In this document: in pieces, positions 8,946-16,308 of the stretch
Position numbering within the stretch: position 1 is the stretch's first letter
Layout of the letters: every line of letters begins with the position of its first letter
Origin: Nonlabens antarcticus
GTDB taxonomy: Bacteria; Bacteroidota; Bacteroidia; Flavobacteriales; Flavobacteriaceae
Reading direction: 5' to 3'
NCBI RefSeq assembly: GCF_015356755.1
Contig: NZ_JADFCO010000062.1
Location: 62,001-126,000 of the forward strand
DNA: 64,000 nt
Translations under genes and position numbers: made by a program
Notes under the pieces: model-generated
What the model was told of the DNA's origin: nothing
Seen by the model: only the letters and a program-made list of their open reading frames with translations
The model's database searches: none

Positions 8946-9590
8946 TTATAGGGTTTTAGAAATTTGAAGAAGTAAATCGGTATCCACCTCATGTTTAATT
9001 TCCGGACGATGTAATTCACAATCTGTACCAAAAAGCAATTTGATCTTCTTTTCCTCCCGTTCGATCAATTCATCGGTAAGATATTCATCCTTAGTCCCGG
9101 CTATATGGATAAACCTATTAGTTAGGGATTGAAAAACAGTTCCATCCGCAGCATCCAATTCTGCTGGTATACTGCCACTGTGCATGATTAATGCTTTAAT
9201 AGGTTTTTCGTAATCTTTTAGAAATCTAGTAGCAATAGAAACGCCTTGAGAATAACCCATAATCACTAATCGCGGATCGTCATATATATGTTCTTGGCGT
9301 AGTAATGCTTTCAAATAATATAGATTATTCTGCATCTCCCGTTCCGTATCTACTCGTGTGAGCCAGCTAGCTCCTACATGTTTAAACTTTTTATCGAGAT
9401 AAAATTTTGAAGGTGCCTGAGGGACAATTACTGCATTTAACTCAGGGTCTAGTTTAGAAAAATATCGTTTGAAAAACGTCGATAGGTATCCTAAACCGTG
9501 TAGGCAAATCCATATATTTTCAGTGGTTGATTTAATGGGGTAAAGAATTTCATAACTGTTGGAAGTTGTATAGGAGACTGTTTTAATCAT
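8946..9590 (-). CDS. Alpha/beta-hydrolase, predicted serine esterase
   Basis: This 214-residue protein has an alpha/beta-hydrolase fold of the carboxylesterase/phospholipase type. The oxyanion region is ICLHGLGYLS, the nucleophile elbow is GYSQGVS (Ser near residue 112), an Asp candidate sits in HIAGTKDEYLTD near residue 170, and the catalytic His is in IKHEVDTD near the C-terminus. Substrate is unknown. It is divergent from the menaquinone-pathway thioesterase over 35 bp. Confidence 0.8.
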   Translation of the reverse strand: MIKTVSYTTSNSYEILYPIKSTTENIWICLHGLGYLSTFFKRYFSKLDPELNAVIVPQAPSKFYLDKKFKHVGASWLTRVDTEREMQNNLYYLKALLRQEHIYDDPRLVIMGYSQGVSIATRFLKDYEKPIKALIMHSGSIPAELDAADGTVFQSLTNRFIHIAGTKDEYLTDELIEREEKKIKLLFGTDCELHRPEIKHEVDTDLLLQISKTL

Positions 9591-9609
9591 AGAACTGCGT
9601 TTGATGCCG

Positions 9610-9617
9610 TATTTTTG
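9610..9617 (+). promoter_or_regulatory. -7 element TATTTTTG of the menaquinone genes
   Basis: TATTTTTG ends 8 bp before the ATG at 9626, implying a nearly leaderless transcript. No clear -33 element was found. Confidence 0.45.
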
Positions 9618-9625
9618 ATAAAGAT

Positions 9626-10045
9626 ATGGACAAAGAAATCATCCTTGAACGTTGCAACGCGATTTGCAAAAACACATTAATGGAAACACTCGACATCACA
9701 TTTGTAGATGTAGGAGATGATTTTCTGACCGCAAAAATGCCGATAAATTCTAGGGTACATCAGCCCGATGGAGTGCTGCATGGAGGAGCTAGCGTTGCTC
9801 TTGCAGAGTCGGTTGGGAGTGCTGCCAGTTACCTGTTTTTAGATACCGATTCCTTTGCGATTCGCGGGCTAGAAATAAGTGCAAATCATACCCGTTCAAA
9901 GGTCGATGGCTACGTACTCGCTACCGCTAGATTCCTACACAAAGGTCGCACGACTCAACTCTGGGAAATCAGGATCACGGACGAGGAAAATAGACTAATT
10001 TCCATTTGCAAATTAACCACCATCGCTCTTAAAAAAGAGTCTTAA
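9626..10045 (+). CDS. Hotdog-fold thioesterase, probable DHNA-CoA thioesterase
   Basis: This 139-residue protein is a PaaI/MenI-type hotdog thioesterase: HQPDGVLHGGASVALAESVGS carries the catalytic Glu on the central helix, and RGLEISANHTRS forms the strand after it. The position directly before isochorismate synthase and MenD supports hydrolysis of 1,4-dihydroxy-2-naphthoyl-CoA in menaquinone synthesis. The context argument is inference; a generic phenylacetyl-CoA-type thioesterase is the alternative. Confidence 0.8.
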   Translation: MDKEIILERCNAICKNTLMETLDITFVDVGDDFLTAKMPINSRVHQPDGVLHGGASVALAESVGSAASYLFLDTDSFAIRGLEISANHTRSKVDGYVLATARFLHKGRTTQLWEIRITDEENRLISICKLTTIALKKES

Positions 10046-10056
10046 AACCTGCTCGC

Positions 10057-11100
10057 TTGCGCGAAAATCTACTCACATATATATCAGAACTTCTTACCGC
10101 AGACCTGCCATTTTTACTTTTACGTAAAAAAGGAGGCACCAGCGTTGATGTGCTTCATCAGAATTCCCGAAAGCTTCATAAAACAGTGCCTGACAAAATG
10201 ACTTGTGGTGTTTTTTCAAAATTTCAAAAATCGGAAAACCAGATATTTATATGGGGTGAAATGATTAAAAAGTTTACTTGGGACCATGCTGTCACCTCAA
10301 GCAGTACTTCAGCTGTTGAAATCCATAATGAAGGACAAATGCATCATGAAAAACTAGTAGATAACGCTGTAAAATCAATTAAAAATACCGAATTAAAGAA
10401 AGTAGTACTGTCTAAAAAGCAGACGTTGAAAAGAACAAATCCGGACCTTGATATCCTAAAGAATTTGCTGGATATGTACCCTAATGCAAACTGTTATTTC
10501 TTTTACCATCCTGTCGTCGGTAAATGGATGGGAGCTACGCCAGAAACTCTTCTTTCCTACAAAAATAACAAGTTGCAAACCATGTCTCTGGCCGGTACAC
10601 AACCAGCTCAAAATACCAGCGAAATTACTTGGGGAAATAAGGAAAAAGAGGAGCAGAAATTAGTCACTGATTTTATAGTAAGAGCACTAGAATCATCAGC
10701 AGTAAAGGAGATTAAAGTAGGCGAAGTAGAAACGGCAAGTGCGGGAAATCTGCTGCATCTTAAAACTGAAATTACAGCAATAACTCATTTTGAAAATTTA
10801 CAGAAATGTATTTCAGAATTGCATCCAACTCCAGCAGTTTGTGGTTTGCCCAGAAAACAAGCTTTAGAATACATTCTGACCCATGAAAATTATGACCGTA
10901 GTTTTTATACCGGTTATTTAGGATGGAATGATCCCGTAAATGAAACGGCAGATTATTATGTGAATTTGCGTTGTATGGAACTATTTGATGATCACATAAA
11001 TGTTTACGCGGGTGGTGGTATTACCTCCTTGAGTGATCCACATGCAGAATTTCAAGAGGTTCAAAACAAGTTGATGACCATGGCCACAGTTTTAGTCTAA
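10057..11100 (+). CDS. menF: Isochorismate synthase (TTG start)
   Basis: This protein of about 347 residues converts chorismate to isochorismate, the first step of menaquinone synthesis. The chorismate-binding domain shows KKVVLSKKQ, FFYHPVVGKWMGATPE, MSLAGTQPA, LHPTPAVCGLPR and the C-terminal YAGGGITSLSDPHAEF. No in-frame ATG exists between the upstream in-frame stop near 10030 and Met48 (ATG at 10198), which would cut into the fold, so TTG at 10057 is the best start. That TTG lies within a diverged copy of the genome's palindrome (10054-10068). It follows the thioesterase by 11 bp. Confidence 0.88.
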   Translation: MRENLLTYISELLTADLPFLLLRKKGGTSVDVLHQNSRKLHKTVPDKMTCGVFSKFQKSENQIFIWGEMIKKFTWDHAVTSSSTSAVEIHNEGQMHHEKLVDNAVKSIKNTELKKVVLSKKQTLKRTNPDLDILKNLLDMYPNANCYFFYHPVVGKWMGATPETLLSYKNNKLQTMSLAGTQPAQNTSEITWGNKEKEEQKLVTDFIVRALESSAVKEIKVGEVETASAGNLLHLKTEITAITHFENLQKCISELHPTPAVCGLPRKQALEYILTHENYDRSFYTGYLGWNDPVNETADYYVNLRCMELFDDHINVYAGGGITSLSDPHAEFQEVQNKLMTMATVLV

Positions 11101-11136
11101 ATGCTAGCTTCAAATCTTAAAGATGCTGTTAATCCA

Positions 11137-11168
11137 TTGCCTACAATAAGCATTGAATCTTACCTTTG
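11137..11168 (+). promoter_or_regulatory. menD promoter (TTG -33, TACCTTTG -7)
   Basis: TTG at 11137-11139 and TACCTTTG at 11161-11168 are separated by 21 bp, within the usual spacing of Bacteroidota promoters. The -7 element ends 4 bp before the menD ATG, so the message would be leaderless or nearly so. Confidence 0.55.
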
Positions 11169-11172
11169 AGTT

Positions 11173-12843
11173 ATGACTACAGCAATTCTTCATGCCCAGC
11201 AAATTATTCTTCTTTTTAAGAAAAGAGGCGTTAAGGATATTATTATTTCGCCAGGCTCTCGCAATGCACCATTAACCATTGGTTTTACGTCAGATCCATA
11301 TTTTAATTGTTACAGCATAGTAGATGAACGTTGCGCTGGACATTTTGCCATGGGAATTGCGCAACAATTGCAAAAGCCTGCTGCATTATTATGCACCAGT
11401 GGAAGTGCATTGTTAAATTATTACCCAGCGGTAACAGAGGCTTTTTATAGTGAGATCCCGCTAATTATTTTGAGCGCAGACCGGCCGCCACATAAGATTG
11501 ATATAGGGGACGGTCAGACCATTAGGCAACAGCATGTATATGCAAACCATATTTTATTTGATGCACAACTGCAGATGATAGCAAATACTTCTCAAAAAGA
11601 GTATCTGGTAACTAATGAACGGGCGATTAACAAAGCGATCAATACGGCCATTTCTAAACACGGTCCGGTACACTTGAATATTCCTTTTGAAGAGCCACTC
11701 TATAATAAAGTGGATCACTCGCTTTTGGAAGTCAGGGTGATGGATGTTTTAAAAGATGAAACTACGATCATCCCTCAAGAATTTTTTAATCAGTGGAATG
11801 CAGCTTCAAGAAAGCTCGTTATTCTTTCCACATTGAATCCGCCGGTTTTTGAAAAAGAAGATCTAGACCAGTTGACTTCAGATCCTAGTGTTCTAGTTAT
11901 GAGTGAGGTGAGTTCTAATGTAGTTCATGATAAAATAGTATGGGGAATCGACACTTTAATTGCGCCCATTGAGTTTGATGATGAGCAAATCGCTGCCTTG
12001 CAACCCGATTTAGTTGTTACCATAGGTGGTATGATTGTCTCTAAAAAGATCAAACAATATTTACGCAGATTTGAAACCAAAACACATTATCACATAGGCA
12101 AACGTCGGGCTTACGATACGTTTTTTAAATTAACAGCCCATATAAAAATGCCACCCACAAAATGGTTGAGTCACCTTTCTAATGACTTTGTTTCCAGTGA
12201 TTATCAGGAGCACTGGTTAGCTCATTTTCAAAATTATCTAGAAAAACGACCTGCTTATTTCGAACAGATTCCATGGAGTGACATGAGGGTCTTTCAAAGG
12301 GTATTTGATCAATTGCCTGACAATATTTTGTTACAGTTGGGAAATAGCAGCACGATCAGATACGCACAGTTGTTCCAAATGAATCCTACACATCGCGTGT
12401 ACTCAAACCGCGGTACCAGCGGTATTGATGGTTGCACCAGCACAGCTATAGGGGCTGCGGTGGGTAGCAATCAACAGACGATTCTTATAACGGGTGACAT
12501 TAGCTTTTTCTACGACTCCAACGGATTGTGGAATAATTATATACCTAGTAACTTCAAGATAATCCTAGTTAATAATAGTGGTGGCGGTATATTTAGAATT
12601 CTTCCTGGTGAAAAGGATGAAGACTATTTTGCTACTTATTTTGAAACAAAGCACGAGCTCAACGCCAGCGATTTGTGTCACATGCACAAAATAGAATATC
12701 AAAATATTGATAATGAGTCCGCTTTCGCGAAAGCGTGGGAAACATTCATCAACAATAACAATAAACCACAATTGCTAGAGATTTTCACACCACGGGAAAT
12801 CAACGATCAGATATTGCTGGACTACTTCAAATACTTGAAATAA
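11173..12843 (+). CDS. menD: SEPHCHC synthase (MenD)
   Basis: This 556-residue thiamine-diphosphate enzyme joins isochorismate and 2-oxoglutarate in menaquinone synthesis. The N-terminal domain carries IISPGSRNAPL, DERCAGHFAMG with the ThDP-activating Glu region, and TSGSALLNYYPAVTEA. The C-terminal ThDP/Mg site is GDISFFYDSNGL...NNSGGGIF. Length and order match the family. It has its own promoter element although it lies 72 bp after menF. A perfect palindrome copy at 12720-12735 encodes Ser-AFAKA in a surface helix near residue 518. Confidence 0.96.
   Translation: MTTAILHAQQIILLFKKRGVKDIIISPGSRNAPLTIGFTSDPYFNCYSIVDERCAGHFAMGIAQQLQKPAALLCTSGSALLNYYPAVTEAFYSEIPLIILSADRPPHKIDIGDGQTIRQQHVYANHILFDAQLQMIANTSQKEYLVTNERAINKAINTAISKHGPVHLNIPFEEPLYNKVDHSLLEVRVMDVLKDETTIIPQEFFNQWNAASRKLVILSTLNPPVFEKEDLDQLTSDPSVLVMSEVSSNVVHDKIVWGIDTLIAPIEFDDEQIAALQPDLVVTIGGMIVSKKIKQYLRRFETKTHYHIGKRRAYDTFFKLTAHIKMPPTKWLSHLSNDFVSSDYQEHWLAHFQNYLEKRPAYFEQIPWSDMRVFQRVFDQLPDNILLQLGNSSTIRYAQLFQMNPTHRVYSNRGTSGIDGCTSTAIGAAVGSNQQTILITGDISFFYDSNGLWNNYIPSNFKIILVNNSGGGIFRILPGEKDEDYFATYFETKHELNASDLCHMHKIEYQNIDNESAFAKAWETFINNNNKPQLLEIFTPREINDQILLDYFKYLK
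12720..12735. repeat. Palindrome CGCTTTCGCGAAAGCG within menD
   Basis: Perfect 16-bp copy, read in frame as AFAKA near the C-terminus of MenD. The surrounding helix and strand keep their expected length, so it replaced rather than interrupted sequence. Confidence 0.9.
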
Positions 12844-12906
12844 AACTTTTTAACGCATTAATTTTTCATTAGATTTAAGGACAACTAATTTAAACCTGAT
12901 AAAACT

Positions 12907-13242
12907 ATGAGTAAATTTGATGAAAAGCTGGAAAAATATGTTGCATCCCATAAGGAGCATGTAGGAGGGAAGCTGGATGAGGCTCTGTTGAGCAAGGTTA
13001 CAAAAGGATTGGGGCCATCTATTTACAATCGTGACGCAGAAACGGTAAGCGCTGAAAAAGCAGAGATGCAGCGAGTTGTGGATAATTATTTGACTAAAAA
13101 ACTGGGGTTGTCAGGAGATAACCTAATGGCTTCCGTAGAAGCTGTGATGGAAAAATATGGTAAGAGCAACCGCTCTAAATATCGTGCGGTAATTTATTAT
13201 ATGCTGTGCGAACACCACAAAAAACAAGCGGTTTATAACTAA
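12907..13242 (+). CDS. DUF2853 family protein
   Basis: This 111-residue helical protein (KFDEKLEKYVASHKEHV at the N-terminus and SKYRAVIYYMLCEHHKK at the C-terminus) looks like DUF2853, a small cytosolic family of unknown function. No signal peptide or membrane segment is seen. It follows menD by 63 bp and ends at a strong terminator, so it may be transcribed with the men genes, but no functional link is known to me. Confidence 0.7.
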   Translation: MSKFDEKLEKYVASHKEHVGGKLDEALLSKVTKGLGPSIYNRDAETVSAEKAEMQRVVDNYLTKKLGLSGDNLMASVEAVMEKYGKSNRSKYRAVIYYMLCEHHKKQAVYN

Positions 13243-13270
13243 ACCAAAATTAATTAATTGCTTTCAAAAA

Positions 13271-13300
13271 AAATCCCCAGGCCTAGGCTTGGGGATTTTT
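13271..13300. terminator. Terminator between DUF2853 and cytochrome c genes
   Basis: The stem AAATCCCCA/TGGGGATTT with inner GCCTAGGC is flanked by A-run and T-run. It can serve both convergent genes. Confidence 0.85.
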
Positions 13301-13320
13301 GGCTTGCGATATGCGCTCAA

Positions 13321-13761
13321 CTATTCTGATACAGCGGCTACCTCTTCAACAGTTACCATTTCTCCCTTATTCCAGGTTTGGATGGTATAGTTCATTACAT
13401 CTGCCACTTCTTGATCGTCTAGACCTAAAGGCATCATGATACTATTGTAAGGCTGGCCGTTCACCACTATTTCTCCTTTAAGTCCGTATTTGACCGCATG
13501 GATGCTTTCTGTGCGTCGATCCGTCAACCAGTCAGAAGGATTGAGTGGTGGAAACGCTCCTGGCGCACCCTTGCCGCTAGGAAGATGACAGGTAATGCAC
13601 AACTCGCCATAAATCTCTTTACCGCGTTTTACACTCAATGTTAAGGGATCTTGCGACACTTCTTTTTCAACGTTAGTGCTACCGATCTCCGATTGATATT
13701 CGGTTTCATTTTTACAGCTTGAAAAAAGAAATATTATGAGAAGCAGGGATAAGTATTTCAT
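13321..13761 (-). CDS. Cytochrome c lipoprotein
   Basis: From the ATG at 13759-13761 this protein of about 146 residues starts with a lipoprotein signal (MKYLSLLLIIFLFSSC). A single class I cytochrome c domain follows with a CxxCH haem site (LCITCHLPSGKGAPG) and a distal axial Met in SIMMPLGLDDQEVADV. It should be a membrane-anchored periplasmic electron carrier. The neighbouring sugar dehydrogenase of the PQQ type (14030-15229, same strand, upstream) may pass electrons to it; this is inference from neighbourhood. A start seven codons further upstream (13782) is possible but would lie in a heptamer array and lengthen the signal oddly. Confidence 0.85.
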   Translation of the reverse strand: MKYLSLLLIIFLFSSCKNETEYQSEIGSTNVEKEVSQDPLTLSVKRGKEIYGELCITCHLPSGKGAPGAFPPLNPSDWLTDRRTESIHAVKYGLKGEIVVNGQPYNSIMMPLGLDDQEVADVMNYTIQTWNKGEMVTVEEVAAVSE

Positions 13762-13824
13762 AGTTTGGAGTTTAGGGTTCAAAGTTTAAAAGTTAAGCGT
13801 ATTAAGTATTACGTATTAAGAAGT
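13762..13824. repeat. Degenerate heptamer array
   Basis: Nine consecutive 7-bp units can be laid out: agtttgg, agtttag, ggttcaa, agtttaa, aagttaa, gcgtatt, aagtatt, acgtatt and aagaagt. The first five share the pattern RGTTYRR and the next three share NNGTATT. It lies directly upstream of the cytochrome c start. Confidence 0.55.
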
Positions 13825-14029
13825 AGTAAATAGTTTAAATGCTAGTTGTTGTAAATAGATATTAAGGCGTTTCGCTTTCTTAAAACTGAAACTGAAATTT
13901 AAAGGAGTCCAAAACAGAAAAAGAAGCTCAAATTAAACTTTAATCACAATCACAATAAGGTACAGCGTTAAAAAAATAGCTAGTATTACCCAACTTTTTT
14001 TCTTCAGATTTCGCTATGCTAATCTAAAG

Positions 14030-15229
14030 TTATTTTGTGATTCTATATATTCCTTTTCCTTCCACGCCTATGTAAATTTTGCCATCTGGGCCAGTCTGCA
14101 CATTGCGCAACCTACCGATGCCGTCTGCTATTTTTTCTCGCTTAGTGACTTTATTTCCATTCATATAGAGCATTTCTAAATACTGGAATTTTAAGCTACC
14201 TACTAATAAACTACCATTCCAGTCGCCATATGATTCATCATTGATTACTGCAAAACCACTGGGGGCGATGCTGGGAACCCAATAATAGATGGGTTGTGCC
14301 ATTCCCTCCTTAGCAGTTATTTCAGTGAAGGAGCTACCGCTATAATTGATACCGTAACTTATTACAGGCCAGCCATAATTCACGCCTGGTTTGATGATGT
14401 TAATTTCATCACCACCGCGCGGGCCGTGTTCATTTGCCATTATCTCACCGGTAACTGGATGGCGCAACAACCCTTGCGGATTCCTATTTCCATAAGTGTA
14501 AGCAGCTGTTTTAGCATCTAGAATTCCCACGAATGGATTATCCTCAGGAATGCTGCCATCATCGTTAATTCTGTAAATTTTACCTCCATCTCGAGTTAGA
14601 TCTTGCGGATTCACATCACGTTCACCACGCTCACCTATGGAAAAGAATAACTTGCCATCTGTTCCCCAGGCAAACCTGCTGCCAAAATGCTGCCCTTTCT
14701 TAGTATCAGGTGATGCTTTATAAAGTACTTTTAAGTTAGTTAACGCATCCTCAACTAATACGGCACTTGCAATTGTAGTATTCCCGCCATCTCCAGAATT
14801 AGAACTAGCGTAAGATATGTAAATGATATTAGTAGCATTAAAATCTGGATGAACAGTAACATCCATCAGTCCACCTTGTCCTCGAATATAAACGTCAGGA
14901 ACATTTTTAATTTCTGTAGATTTTGTACCGTCGTAGCGGTAAAGTTTCCCTTCTTTTTCTGTATAAATCAAATCACCGTTAGGTAACCAGTTCATTCCCC
15001 ATGGATTTGTTAACCCTTCTACTACTGGAGTTATGGTATAGTTTTTTTGATCTTCAATTAAAGGTATGTTTTCTACTTCTGGAATATCCTGATTTACTGA
15101 AACAGGTAAAATAGTGGTGTTGTCAGAAATAGAATCTGGCAATACTTCAAGAGTTCTGTTTTCACTGAATTCCTTTTTACAAGAAAATAAAAGTACAGAC
15201 ATACAGAATAGCAGCAGAGAATTTTTCAT
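14030..15229 (-). CDS. PQQ-dependent soluble sugar dehydrogenase-like lipoprotein
   Basis: From the ATG at 15227-15229 this protein of about 399 residues starts with a lipoprotein signal (MKNSLLLFCMSVLLFSC). A six-bladed propeller of the glucose/sorbosone dehydrogenase (GSDH) family follows: GLTNPWGMNWLPNGDLIYTEK, GGLMDVTVHPDF, GQHFGSRFAWGTDGKLFFSIGER, YTYGNRNPQGL, NEHGPRGGDEINI, NYGWPVISYG. Members oxidise aldoses in the periplasm using PQQ. No PQQ synthesis genes are seen here, so the cofactor may be imported. An upstream in-frame ATG at 15286 is unlikely because it would bury the lipoprotein signal and overlap a terminator stem. Confidence 0.88.
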   Translation of the reverse strand: MKNSLLLFCMSVLLFSCKKEFSENRTLEVLPDSISDNTTILPVSVNQDIPEVENIPLIEDQKNYTITPVVEGLTNPWGMNWLPNGDLIYTEKEGKLYRYDGTKSTEIKNVPDVYIRGQGGLMDVTVHPDFNATNIIYISYASSNSGDGGNTTIASAVLVEDALTNLKVLYKASPDTKKGQHFGSRFAWGTDGKLFFSIGERGERDVNPQDLTRDGGKIYRINDDGSIPEDNPFVGILDAKTAAYTYGNRNPQGLLRHPVTGEIMANEHGPRGGDEINIIKPGVNYGWPVISYGINYSGSSFTEITAKEGMAQPIYYWVPSIAPSGFAVINDESYGDWNGSLLVGSLKFQYLEMLYMNGNKVTKREKIADGIGRLRNVQTGPDGKIYIGVEGKGIYRITK

Positions 15230-15285
15230 AACAAGATATTTCTTTAAAAATACTTTGAACCATTGGATAATACAGACTTGTGGCA

Positions 15286-15321
15286 TAAAAAAATCCTTAA
15301 ATGTATTAGTTTAAGGATTTT
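15286..15321 (-). terminator. Terminator of the small gene at 15368-15481
   Basis: Read on the minus strand, AAAATCCTTAA and TTAAGGATTTT form an 11-bp stem with a 10-nt loop, followed by a T-run. It sits directly after the small ORF and before the dehydrogenase gene. Confidence 0.75.
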
Positions 15322-15367
15322 GGATCGTAAAATAAGAAAACGAAGCTAGCCGACAAGCACGTGTGCA

Positions 15368-15481
15368 TTAAGCCAACTTATATCTTCTTCTGGTATTCCA
15401 GGACTCAGAGAAACCTCTCTCTGGGCGGAATCTTTTGTTGATCAATTCTTTGGTCGTGTTAAAGGTGTTTGAAGCTTTCAT
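15368..15481 (-). CDS. Possible 37-residue basic small protein
   Basis: The frame encodes a 37-residue protein rich in Arg and Lys: MKASNTFNTTKELINKRF at the start, RPERGFSESWNTRRRYK in the second half. I recognise no family. Support for a real gene is that it fills an otherwise empty gap, has an intrinsic terminator 47 bp after its stop on the same strand, and is preceded by an AT-rich leader with an AATAATTTG element resembling a -7 box. A DNA- or RNA-binding role is conceivable from charge only. Confidence 0.4.
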   Translation of the reverse strand: MKASNTFNTTKELINKRFRPERGFSESWNTRRRYKLA

Positions 15482-15605
15482 AATACTATTGTTTTAAGGT
15501 TATACTTAATAGACGCTCAAATTATTAATATGTTACAGTACTATGCAAAACAAAGTAGTATTATTATTTATTAAGCTGAAAGTTAGATAGTTTATTTATG
15601 AAATA

Positions 15606-15630
15606 AAACCTGAGCTTGCGGCTCAGGTTT
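15606..15630. terminator. Terminator after the secreted protein gene 15699-16274
   Basis: The perfect stem AAACCTGAGC/GCTCAGGTTT with loop TTGCG is followed on the minus strand by TTTTATTT. It ends the BlaI-BlaR1 operon. Confidence 0.8.
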
Positions 15631-15698
15631 AAATTTTAAATGGTGAAAGACTCTACTTGTTCTTCAGATATTCATAAGGAAAGAGTGTGTATCTCTTT

Positions 15699-16274
15699 TC
15701 AATTTTTTGTCTTTGCTACCATTTTGTAAGTAGTTTTCGCATCATCATTTTCAGACAACTCCACCTTATGAAACTTTTCTCCAGTAGCTAGAACCCAACC
15801 TTTTATATACGCTAGGAATTCAGATCCATTCATTTGCTGATTTTCACTCTGATTTGTTTTGATGAACAAATAGCGATCATTCGGCAGTTCCATAACTTGT
15901 AACGAAAGAGTACCGTTATCATTTTCAAATCTGGTAGCTCCATTGATGAGTATGTTTCTGATTGATGCTATGTATAATTCATACTCATCACCAGTCATGC
16001 TGTTATCATTGCGCACCATAAACTCATCTGGAAACTCTTTGCTAATTCTCAAAACCAGTTCTTTTGCTTCTGTTGAAATACCGCTGTATATATCTTGTTG
16101 CCCAAATTGAAAACCATCGAGTACCTTTTCATTTTCAATGTTTTGTAACACCGAAGATTCAGTACTTAATTTTTGAGCAGTAATTGTATTGATGGATATT
16201 CCAGCAATCAATAGCATCAAGATGAATATTAGGTTGTGCATTTGAGATTTTGAATTGGTGAATACTTGATTCAT
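15699..16274 (-). CDS. Secreted protein paralogous to the BlaR1 periplasmic linker
   Basis: This 191-residue protein has a signal peptide (HNLIFILMLLIAGISINT...AQ); the ATG 11 codons downstream (16241) would give a more usual signal length. The mature part has no named domain that I recognise, but it resembles the middle of the adjacent BlaR1-like protein: GQQDIYSGI...RISKEFP here against GQKDFYKGV...NISKEMP there, followed in both by a YxxY-type helix, a three-strand segment and a final FLAYIKG/YLTFIAE helix. It is probably a duplicated periplasmic sensing or interaction module co-transcribed with blaI-blaR1. Confidence 0.65.
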   Translation of the reverse strand: MNQVFTNSKSQMHNLIFILMLLIAGISINTITAQKLSTESSVLQNIENEKVLDGFQFGQQDIYSGISTEAKELVLRISKEFPDEFMVRNDNSMTGDEYELYIASIRNILINGATRFENDNGTLSLQVMELPNDRYLFIKTNQSENQQMNGSEFLAYIKGWVLATGEKFHKVELSENDDAKTTYKMVAKTKN

Positions 16275-16308
16275 AGTGTTTAAAATTTAAAAAACTAAGA
16301 TAGAGTAA

